Source: Acanthopleura granulata (Eukaryota > Mollusca > Polyplacophora > Chitonida > Chitonidae). From it: DNA of 64,000 bases. The stretch lies in assembly GCA_016165875.1 (NCBI GenBank), contig JABBOT010000005.1, positions 19,965,203 to 20,029,202 on the forward strand, read 5' to 3'. Positions 23,401-35,400 of the stretch are shown one piece after another. The translations under genes were made by a program, and so were the position numbers. Position 1 is the first letter of the stretch; each line of letters begins with the position of its first letter. The notes beneath the pieces were generated by a model. The model saw only the letters and a list, made by a program, of their open reading frames with translations, made no database searches and was not told the DNA's origin.

Positions 23401-26400
23401 CACTGTAACACCAGTGGTTAGAATGCATGCCAGCTGTGGCACGCTGTGAGTTCAAGTCCAGCTCGTGCCAGTATCAGTTTATTAGAGGATGAGGCCTGTA
23501 GGTTGTGAGTCAGGTCATGCTGGCTTCTTCTCCAGCCATATGTGGGAATGTCTGGCAGTAATCTGCAGATGATCATGGGTTTCCCATGGACTCAATCCAG
23601 TTTGCTCCCGCCATAATGCTGGCCACCATTGTATATATGAAATACTTGTGAGCAGATGTGCTTGGATGGATGTGCTTTTCTTGGTTCTCTGTTTGCTCAT
23701 TTTCATAAATAAGCTCTTATCCCTTTTATCTGTTTTATTCCTCAGTATTTAAAGTTCAATCAATTTTTGTGCCCAGCTTAAGTTCCAGGAGAATTGATGT
23801 TTAACCTGTTATATTGTACACATACATTCAAATTGTAAGATTTACTTCTAAGTCAATGTATCCTTATAGTTAAAGAATGAAAAACAGAATTTTCGGCCAA
23901 GATGGCAAGGGTGAGAAAAATTATAGGCTTGAATAATCTGGTGATTTAAAAATCATACAACATCATTGTATTTCCAAAATGCATGATTTAAAACTAAGAG
24001 AAACCATCGCTAATTTGCTCATTGTAGGGATTAAACATCTGACTTCAAACGTAAGGGTAAAGTTTGTCATTAACGGTGCAGCAGTTACAGTGACATCATT
24101 CATAAATTTGTGTTTCACAACTTAAACCAACCTGCTTCTAACTGAAATGGTGTTACTTTTTGCCCAGAATTCCATTGTAGGTCAATCAGCTTTTACTCTC
24201 GTTAGTTTTCCTAAGCATGAAAAACGATGATTTTTTTCATCTTTCACACAGTGGTAATTCTGGCAGAGTCTGTCCTTATCCAGAATAAGCTGTCAGAATA
24301 TGACATACAGGTGCAGACAATCCAGGATGTGTCCCCTATACAGGTGTACCCAGCTAAGGCCCTCAGTCAGCTCTACTCTTACCTAGGTGAGTACGCAGAA
24401 GGTAAAGTGTCAGAACATGACATACAGGTGCAGACAATCCATGATGTGTCCCCTATACAGGTGTACCCAGCTAAGGCCCTTAGTCAGCTCTACCCTTACC
24501 TGGGTGAGTACACAGAAGGTAAAGTGTCAGAACATGACAGACAACCGGGGATGTGCCTAATATACAGGTGTACCCAGATAGACCTCTTTTTTTAATGTTT
24601 TTATCATTGAAAGCTTAAACTGTTAGGCAAATCAGCTTCTGCCTCCCACTTTCAGCAAGTGTGAAACTTCATGGAATCTCATTCGACTCTCAAGTAAAAA
24701 CTTTGTGCACCGACTTTTATCTATGAGGACTTTAATATTTGAACATCCATCAAGACAGAAAGTAGTGGGCGTGACCTCTCCATGTTTTCTCCCTGCACAA
24801 GCAGGTTCCAAAGTGTAAAATGCTCATCATTCTCTGCTGTTACCTGGCAGTGGTTGTGAACTACACAGAAACACTGAGGCATTACACAGAGCACAGAGAG
24901 ATACTGCTTTGATCGACTTGTTTTAAGTGGATAGTGTTTCCCCATTCTGTACTATTTATCAATAGTGTGTAAAACTTATATCTGCGAACTTATATTGGGG
25001 CCTCCGTGACTCAGGAGCCTCTCACAAAGCTCATGCTGGCCTCCTCTCATGCCGCATGTAGGAATGTCTGCTGGTGACCTGCCGATGGTCGTGGGTTTAC
25101 TACCCTGTTTCCTCCCACATTAAGGCTGGCCATCATTGTGTAAGTGAAGTATTCTTGAGCACGGCATAAAACATCAATCAAATAGATAAATAAGAACTTG
25201 AAACAAAACTCTGAATATCACTTGGCTTTGATGACTTCAGGTAAGAACAAGAAGTTGGGACTGACTGGCCGCCCCTCCAACGAAGTGGGTTTATTGGCCA
25301 CCAGTAAACTGTACATGATGGATGACCAGCTGTTTGCATTCATGCCACAGGTAAGAGACCTGGAACTGAAGCATTTAACAAACTCATGTATGTCTTCTCC
25401 AGTCATCTCTCACGGTAAATGTAAAGTAGTGTGACAGTTACTTATGGAGTATTCTAGTAGTATTTCCTGTCCTCTATTCTGTGTGAATTTTGTTTACATT
25501 TGTAGTATATGTTTGCAAGCCTTCAGCAACAGGCCTGCCTTAGTAGGTAAGAACGCAGATAGAGCGTCTGCTAAGTGAAAAATGCAATCATCGTACCTTT
25601 CATTGATGTCTCCATGTCTTTTGCAACATTATGACATTAGATGTGATCACAAAGTTACGAATGTATCAAGGGCAAATAACAATAGTAGTTAAGCATTGTT
25701 GAAGGAAAAAATCACCTTTTCTGTGTAAATAATATTGTTTTCTTTGTCGTAAATTGAAAAATGCCAAATGTTCCAAGTGTTAAATACACACACCTGTCAT
25801 AATCTGTTGGTACATTGGGAAATGTAGGATGTGCATATGTAAAATTGGACAATATTTGAGGTGCATGTTCTAAGTCGTAATACATGTGTAATATCTCTGG
25901 TAATTTGAAAGTTACATGTATTTGCCCAAAGCAGCACTTTCTTACTTTTACCTTTCAGTGTAGTTTTTTTAGATACCGCAATAATCACAGGACTGCATCA
26001 GTCTCAGTTTTATTCAAATCTTCTCTCTGTTTACATGAAAGCTCTGAAATCCATGGATATACGTTGCGTGATTTCCTTCATACAGTGTGATGATATGCAC
26101 ACCAACTATATGTGAACCAGCATATTTAAGTATATATTGAGAAGATTTATGTAATGTGGTCTGCATCGAAATGGTACATGTATATGCATGTAATATTCAA
26201 TCTACTACTAAAAGTTCAGACAGTATTAGACTGTATATTGCTTGGTGGCAGTTTCTGTTAGGTTTAGCTACTTGACTCAAGTGCTTTTTGACGGTCATCA
26301 AGGACTATACTAATATGGGAACAGCTTTTAAAGTACAGCTCCAGTTTGACTTGTGTAGGTGATGTTGATACATGTAGTATCGGTAGCAAATTCAAAAATT

Positions 26401-29400
26401 GCCGTAATGCTCTTCATTGCATTGCTGATGACAGATACAAAGTATTAAACAGTAATTATGAATTGTATCAATGGAAATGAAAATGCTCTGTCATTGGAAG
26501 CACACCAGTCCAAGTGCTGACAAGAAATTTTTAGCATTTAAACAAGAAGCTCTGTAAAGCCATATTTCAGTGTATAGCAGTCAAACAAATTTGTGTGAAC
26601 CAATTTGAAATCGGTTTTAATGTTACTCATGTTAATGTAAATGTAGAAATCACTATACAGATTGTCAAGATTTATTATTGGTATGACTTTTAATTTTTCT
26701 TTATTAATACTTTCAGGCCAGAAGTGTGAAGCTTTGCTGTAAAATTTTTTCATGTCAAACAAATGACTACATTGTACATTATTACACTAAGTTACATTGA
26801 AAGGTTTTCAAAAGTGGATCTCCATTAGTGGGGGACTTCATTCTTATTGTCTTGCGTAATGTATCTTTTCCTCTTTCTTTTTCCCCTCTCGTGGACAGTA
26901 TGTGGATCAGAACAAGTTTTATCTGCCCCTTGACACCGACTTTTTCCTGGATACATTCAAAACTAACACGGACTTCCTCTGCTCCAACTGGACCATGCTG
27001 GGGAGGCCCACCATGATTTTCCCCGCCATTAGCTCCATGCTAGGTTGGCCAGCTCTCTTACTAACTCAGCCTCCAGCTCTCATTGTGCTCCTGTATGCTT
27101 TGTAATAACTTGTCCTGCTGGTACCCTTATATAACACTGCTTGGGCTGCATGCTACACGTATCTATATACAGGTAGAGAGCGCCTCTTATTCAAAATGTT
27201 GTCTCTAGGCTCCCTCTGAGGAAACACTGTCACTTATTGTTTCAGCATTTCTCTTCTCATTTTACATTGCATGACGGGTTTGAACTGTCATGGAATGACA
27301 GAAAATGTTGTGGAAAGAGGAAAGATACGTCCGTAATTAGTAATTCGGGTATAAAAGTGCATAAATTTTCCAGCCTTGGGAAAGGGTAGTCACCTCTTTC
27401 CTCTGGATTGTTTCACCCATTCAGGGTGGAGTTCTCCAGAAATTGTGTGAAAGACAGCCCTTCTTGTCCACCCCATGCTTGACTTCCCACGGCTCCCTCA
27501 AACTGGTCAGTCTTCCACTGTCTACCAACTTTATTTCTCAGGAAACAGTCCAACTTGATCTCATGTCAATAGGAACACATATGGTATACACGCATCTGTT
27601 TCTATTATGATTTTCTTTTACCTTGGTGAAGAAAGAACATTTAATAGCTGTTACGGAAAATTTATTACTTTAGAAAACCATTTAGAAATATAAATGCCAG
27701 TTACAGTTTAACTGCCTTCATAACAATCATGTCGCTTGCTTTTCGTGATGGACCTTATTGGTTACATGTTCATAGGAATTCACGGTGCAAGGTTTTACAA
27801 ACAGTTCATCTGAAAGCTGTCTTGCTGCGTTGGGAATCTACAATTTTACCTTTTAGCATTTGGACTTAATTGCTTTAATTAACTGTAGTAATGCTTCAGG
27901 TTATACCGTTTACATCATGGTGGAGTGAGCCTGTAAGGCCATACTAATGGTTTCTACATAAACCGCTTGATGTACCATTAGTGTCTGTTGTCACGGTTGT
28001 TGTAATCACGTAATATTATTAATATTTATTTATTGGATGGTGTACATTTACTGTGTGGGTATATTTTTGATGAGGGTTTGTTTATTTTAAGCTGTAGTGC
28101 CTTTAGCTTTCAGTAACATGATGTAACATGTTTATTGTATCACCATATTTTGTCCTTGCCTTTGCATATTTAGGTCTTTTTATGTTCTTTACTGATGTCT
28201 GGCTGGGGCGGTGCCAATTGCACATTAGACATTTCCCCCAAACCTTTGTTAAAAATGTCTGACGTGTAATACATCAGAACACTGCATGTACCCTGCTGAC
28301 TTCTTAAGGACAACTATATGAAAGAAATATACATCATCAGCATTGCTAGTGTAGTCTTGTCAAACATCATGCATTCCTATGTTGCTTAGTTCTTTCAGAG
28401 CCATTACCGAGGGCCTCCGTGGCTCAGTCGGTTAGCGTGCTATCGCAGCACAATGACCCGAAGCCTCCCACCAGTGCGGTGGCTGTGAGTTCATGCTGGA
28501 TTCCTCCTGCCGTACGTGGGATGGTCTGCCAGCAACCTCCAGATGGTTGTGGGCTTCCACCGGGCTCTGCCCGGTTTCGTCCCACCATAATGCTGGCCGC
28601 CGTCGTATAAGTGAAATATTCTCGAGTAGGGCGTAAAACACTTATCAAATCAAATCAAATCAAATCAAATCAAATCAAATCAGAGGCATTACCAGATCAA
28701 TTAATACTACCAGCAGTATAGTAAATCCTTCATTTGGATGTAGATATGAACTGCCACAGTCATGATTACATCAGACTCTAAAAAAACAAAACTCTACAGT
28801 TTCCATACCAAACCAGTTGATAGTGCCACCATCCCATCCGCCTGTGTGAATCAAGACACTGTTCATCATAACGACCCATCGAATTTGAAAATTCAGATGA
28901 AAATACCATTTTATAACATTTGATTGTAAGGTATTAAGGTGTTGCTTGAAATGCAGCTTGTCCTGGTCGAATTTGAGGAGTTGATTTGACAAATACCAAA
29001 ACCCAAAACGACAGTACGAGTAACAGTGTTACATCAAGCGAGTCAACTCTACCAACAACCCAATCACCCACATTGTTGTTGTTGTTCACATTGTTGCTCA
29101 TTCCATAAAGCCTAGCAACAACAATATGATACCAAGTCAATTGACAATATAGCTAATGCAATAACCTATTTGATTTCCACTTTGACATTGTCAGTAGCTT
29201 GAATGCCAAAGCCCCCAGCAACAACAGGCAGATGCCAAGGCAGTTGATAATACCAGCCACCCAATCACCCATTTGGTTTCCATATAACCAGTGTCAGTGT
29301 CATGCATGCCAAAACCAGCAGTAGTAACAAGAGCTTAATACCAGTCATTTGAAGTCATTTGACAATACCAGCAACCCATTCACTCCCTTGGATATAGACT

Positions 29401-32400
29401 GCTACCACTGCCATTGCCAGCACCATGACTGCCTAGGCCATGACAAGAAGCAGAGTAATCAGACTGAGTCTGTCACTATTAGATGTACCGTGTGGACCTA
29501 GTTTGTCTTTATTGACGTCAGCAGCACCACAAATGCCAAAACCACTATCATCAACAGAGTGATACAAAGTCATTCACTACTGTACTGTGTGTACCTTGTG
29601 GACCTAGTTTGCCATAATGGACATCAGCATATTCCTACATAATGCAGGCCGCCGTTGTATAAGTGAAATATTCTTGAGTGTAAAAGACCAATCAGATAAA
29701 AAAATAAATAAATAAACAAATGCCAAAACCACCAGCAGCAATAGTATCATAACGTCAGTACCAACACACCAGTCTCCAGTTGGGTGTAGATTGCTTCTTT
29801 TTGCTATTGCCACCACTGTTAAATCCCAAAACAACAAAAACAATGTGATATCAAGTCTGTTGCAGCCATCAACCCAGTCACACAGTATGGATGTACATTG
29901 CCACCATTGCCCATAGACCACCTTGGTGGCCTGGTGGTTAGAGCATCTGCCTTGAGGTTGGGAGAGCTGGGAACAAACCCAGGCAGGGTCATACCAAAGA
30001 CCTGCCTTGGCGCTCAGCACTGAGAGGTTAGAGCAAGGAAACAGGACGGGTCAACCGGATGGTAGTGTAATGTGACTGGAGGGGGTGTCATGTATGGTGT
30101 CTTCGGCATGATATTCCAGTGGTGGCAGCACTTTGGTGGCATGGGTTTGCCCTACCACAAGAGGACACAGTATATATATATGTATACACTCTGAGGAGTC
30201 CTCCATTGCCAAATGACGGAAAAACTGTTAAATACGACGTAAAACCGAAAGCATACAAACATACGTATACCAGTGCCCGCCCATACATGTATCAACACTG
30301 TCACATTCATTTTTTTTTTTTTTTTAATGCACGACCTGCTGACTAAACTGTTCTCCTTCTCTGGCCATTTCCCACAATTCCTTACCTCTTGCCAAATATT
30401 GACATTCACTGACAGACCAGATGAGGTACTTATTGTTTGTTTGTGATCGCTGGCTAACTTTGTTTGCTGCTTCTGTCTTACATTTTGCTTTACTTCCTGT
30501 TTTTGTAGTTCATGGACAATCATCATTTCTTCTTTGTCCTTGACATCAACTTTTTGATTGATTTCTTCCGTACTGAAGTTGCGTTCCTCAAAACTAGCTG
30601 GCAGGAGTTGGGGAGGCCGACAATAACCCTGCCAATTCCCTCGTGGCTCTTAGGTAGGTAAATTAGTCAGCAGGCACAGACAGGGTTATCTCCCTTGTCT
30701 TCCGCTTGCGTTGTACTTGTATAGTCAAAGATGCTGTGAACATTTCTGTTATGTATTCGTGTATTGCATCAACCTGTGAAATTTGAAACATGGATTGGGC
30801 ATATAGATTATTGTGACATGTTTGCCAGATTTACAAATATTAGTTTGGGAGCATAAAACAGCAGTGAGTTAGAAGTATTTATAGTTGTAGGGAACTAGAA
30901 ATCGTGCACTGCAATCAGGGTCAGAACACTTCCTGCAATTAAACTACCCATATCTTCTCCTCAGCTACATTTGTATATTGTCACATTAAGTAGTGTAGGA
31001 AAGTCATGGTTAATTTGAGCTCTCATTGGTTTTGGCTTACAGCTGCTTGAGCCCTCATGAGCTTCTGTTTGCCTTGGCTGTTGCATTAAGTTTAGCTTCA
31101 AGCTGCTTCGCATGTGTGTTTATTATAATCTTGATAAAAACTGTAGATTTGACTGGCTTTATTGTTTGCCTAGTGGGTGCATTGTAGATGCAGGCATTAC
31201 AGCATCGTAAGTTTTGATTAGTAGCTTGTTATGTTATATGACCAGAAGTAAGTAACCAAAACAACAATAAAACCTCGGTTAAAGGGATTTCAGTGGAAGA
31301 TGTGCAAGGCCGGATATGGATTTGCATTGCTAAGATTGTATTAGTGAAGGGAGTGGAATAAATTTTGACAAGGGAACAATGAATGGTGACAAAAAACAGT
31401 GAATCCAGAATGTACTTGTGATAGATACAACAGTGGGATATCCCTCTCCGATGCGACGTTTTACAGCATGATAGTGTTACTGCTCCAGTTTTTACTTGGG
31501 GTGGTATTTAAAATATGGATTACTAATCAAATATCTTCTGAATTACATTCAGGTGTCAATTGTTGTAAAACTTAACGTAGTTCGGTTGTTCTTTTCATCT
31601 AAACATGGAATCTGCCCTGTTAAAGAGGGGCAAGTAGCTCTACTGTACCATAAAATGGTGACATCATTTTTTACTGGGATATCACTCTGTTATCAACTAT
31701 TGAGGTAACTCAAAAACTACACACTAGAAAACCAAAGGTAGGTGTCTTTCCAGTTTAATATAAAAATTGATATGTATATATCAAAAATCTAAACCAAGAA
31801 ACGTGGGTATATTAGATTGATGTCCAGCTGAATAAGGAGATAGTTGAGAGGACCTGTCAGTGACACTGAGATTGCTCCCACAGCTATCTGTGTTGACATA
31901 CATGTACATGCTTTGTCTATAGCCATACATGAAGTCCACCAGTATTTTATATGTACACATTGGAGACCTTTTCAAGTATTACAAGTGGAAGACTGTTCAG
32001 AGGACTGGGATGGTAAGGTTGCCGGGGCACAGAGTGTGGGTGTGAACAGTAACTATTTGTGTGTGTGTGTACCCCCCACCCCCATGGATGGCGGATTTAT
32101 ACACTATGACGCAGCATGTTACATGAAAGAATGGGAGTGTCAGAGTGTTGTCATGTGCATGTCTTAATGGGATACAGAATTTATACTGATTGGCTGACAT
32201 TGGAAATAGGAGATCATCGGTGAACATGCTGTACCAGGACCTAAAATTCAGGTATGGCATTTACCCCTCTCACCAGCCAATCAAAGGTGATTCTGTATCC
32301 ATTTAAAACTCTATCGTGCATGTATACTGGTAATACCTCAGAATTTCTGGCCAAGAGTAATTTTGAAAAAGATGTCTGAATTTTGTCTTGTAAGGCAGTT

Positions 32401-35400
32401 TGAAATCATCATTATTTTTGCGATGTACTGTACTTTGAAATTTGAAGGTGGGAAATAGCTAAATCTTGCTCATTCAATAATTTGAACGAAAACCTCAAAA
32501 AAAAAAAAGAAAAAAAGAATAGAAATAAAAAGAAATTAAATCATCGAAAATGAAATCATGTTTGAACCCATAATGCTTTATACTGACATCTAGTCAGCAA
32601 GCCTATTTCACCTAATTTGGTGTTCAGGAAAGAAACTTTAGATAAGTAGTTGCAAATCTGTTGCCGAATAGAGTTTTTAGTGACATTTACTCAGTTTTAC
32701 ATCATTGTTCACAAGACCTGTGGATGCTAGAAGTTATGTGATATAGGCTTAGCGAATCTTTGAGGATACACAAACACAATGTTACAGTTTCAGAGTGGCT
32801 TAGCTTTGGTGTGGCGAGTAATATACAAAAGTAATGAGTCTGAAGTGTGTTTGAAAATGTAATAATTGCACATGTCGTAGATATATATGCATGTATATAT
32901 AGTGACGAATGATGTGAATGCTTGTTGCTTGTGGGTTTGTGTGGGTAGAATGGTTAGTTGAGTCATAGTAAAGTCTCTTGTATGTGTACATGCCCTTTCA
33001 CATGAAAGAAATGGTAAATTACGTTTCTTGTGAAGAATGAGTCTGTTACAATCTTAGTAATTCTGACCTCAGCCAGTAAAATGTAAACCACAGGAAATCA
33101 CATCAGTGTTATACATGTGGCCTCAATAGGGAATGGTTATTCAGCAATTTAATGTCTTGAGAAATTAGAAAATTGATTGATTCACTTATTGTTGTGATCA
33201 GTCGGTTAGCGCGTTATCGCAACACAATGACCTGAGGCCTCCCACCAATGCAGTGGCTGTGAGTTCAAATCCAGCTCATGCTGGCTTCCTCTCCGGCCAT
33301 AAGTGGGAAGGTCTGCCAGCAACCTGCGGATGGTTGTGGGTTTCCCGCAGGCTCTGCCCGGTTTCTCCCACCATAATGCTGGCCGCCGTCGTATAAGTGA
33401 AATATTCTTGAGTACTGCGTAAAACACCAATCAAATAAATAAATAAATAGTAACAAAAGCATTGTCCTCATAAACTGAGTTAAAGGGTAGAGCATATTTT
33501 GTACACTAAGGCTCTGGTATTTGGTAGCTTTTATGAACAATGGACCTCATGGGCTTTCTCTGCTTGGTATTTCATAACCCCCCTTGAATACTCAGACGAG
33601 TTTGGGTTTTCTCCCACGTGTTGCCAGGCTTGATATGTAGTTAACACAGGTGCACAGAATAATACACTCGGTCTTTGATCTTGGCCAGGTGATGGTGGCT
33701 TGTATGCATTTAAGATGCAATCCCTCACTTTGGAATCCCTCACAAACGATGTGCCTTGCATGTCGCATTCACCGTCACTGCTGGTAGCTCCCAGCAGTTG
33801 GGCCATGGTGGTGCTTTGAACTTCACACTGTACATGATCTTGTAAATGACATTTTTGTCCTAGCTTGTATCTCAATGCACTTCGCTGACCTTGGCACCCT
33901 AAAGCCTGATGAAGCAATACATTACACGCACAGAATTAAGTTACCCATGTATATTCGCCCAGTTCCCACAGCATCCCTTGACCCAATGCCCTGCACCAAT
34001 ACATGCATTGGTGATTTTAATTTCTTTGACATTTGAAATATATGGACCAAGTATTTTTATAAGAGTGGCAAGAAATAGTTAGAAATTGTGAGACAATAGT
34101 TTTGAGTTAAGTACACGTAGGTAATATTTATCTTGAGATACATGTGCTAAAGTTAAAAATCCAGATCTTCTAATTAATTGTGGACAGGTCATTGTGGACA
34201 TGATTACCCTTGGTCAAAATATTTACGATACGTTCATTTTTCATTTCTATATAAATCACCATTAAGAACATATCAGATTTAACTGAATAAATTTACAGCA
34301 TGATTTTGTATGAAGGCTATCTACTTGTTGATTTGACAGCTGTTCAGTACAATTATTTCTCAATGAAACTGAGACCCCATAAAACTGAAAACAATAAATA
34401 GTATTCAGTGTACATATTTACCTGCTTGTCTTTGTGTGTGATACAGATCCCAAGGAAAATTTGCACCCGGCACTGATTGCCACCATCAAGAAACTACAGA
34501 CTGGCTACATCAGTGGAACAAGGTTAGCTACAGTTCAAAACTGGCCTCTCCCCAGTGCAATTGTTTTGAGTTCAAGCTTAGCATATGCTGACTTCGGCTC
34601 TGGTTGTACATGGGAAGGCCTACCAGCAACATGCAGATATTTGTGGGTTTAACCCTGGTTCTGGTTGGTTTCCTTCCGTCATAGTGCTGGCTGCCGTTGT
34701 GTAAGTAAAATATTCTTGAGTATGTCATAGAACACCAATGATGTATAAATAAATAACACGATATGAAATTGGTTTACATGTAGCATGAGGTGACGAGCCA
34801 AGAGCTGGCCACCCCAGTGTCACTTAGCTATGACTGGGTGGGGCGTCCTGCCTGGTGACTTTGACATGCCATTCCAGTGAGGCATCAGTGTTATATCATG
34901 TGAACATTGGAAATGCCTGTTGCGATCACATGTAGGATAGTGACATGGTAGAAATGTTCCAAACAGAGCAACCAGAGGCCTGTCCTGTCACCCTGGTCAC
35001 TGATTTCATAAAACCCTAAACACTGGTTGGATAAGTTTCTTTAGATTGATTCATGTGCAAAGATGCATTTTTTATTGGGTAAATTTAGAAAGGAATACTT
35101 TTTGGACAGGATATACTAGGTACTACATGCTGTACCCAATGATCTTGTGAAGAGAGATGTCAGCATTACTTTCTCTGTATGAATTCCATGGCAATTTTGC
35201 TCAGATATATTTTATTATGTGACGTGTTTTATTGCATTTTGTCCAGGGTGCAGTTGGGAAACATGTCAGACTTCAAAACTACATCATGTATCACAAATCT
35301 AAACTTTATTCGGGATCCTGAAGATTACAACCAAGGTAACAAATGAATGTTCCACAAAACCCAGTCATAAATAATGGTCAAACTTTTAAAGCCTGTAGGC

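Noticed and set aside
28409..28490. tRNA gene
   Set aside because: Box A-like and box B-like sites belong to SINE heads repeated across the window; no cloverleaf with a plausible anticodon arm and acceptor stem was seen.
33531..33917. Minus-strand 128-codon open frame
   Set aside because: Starts immediately after a SINE tail, matches no known family and has no gene context.
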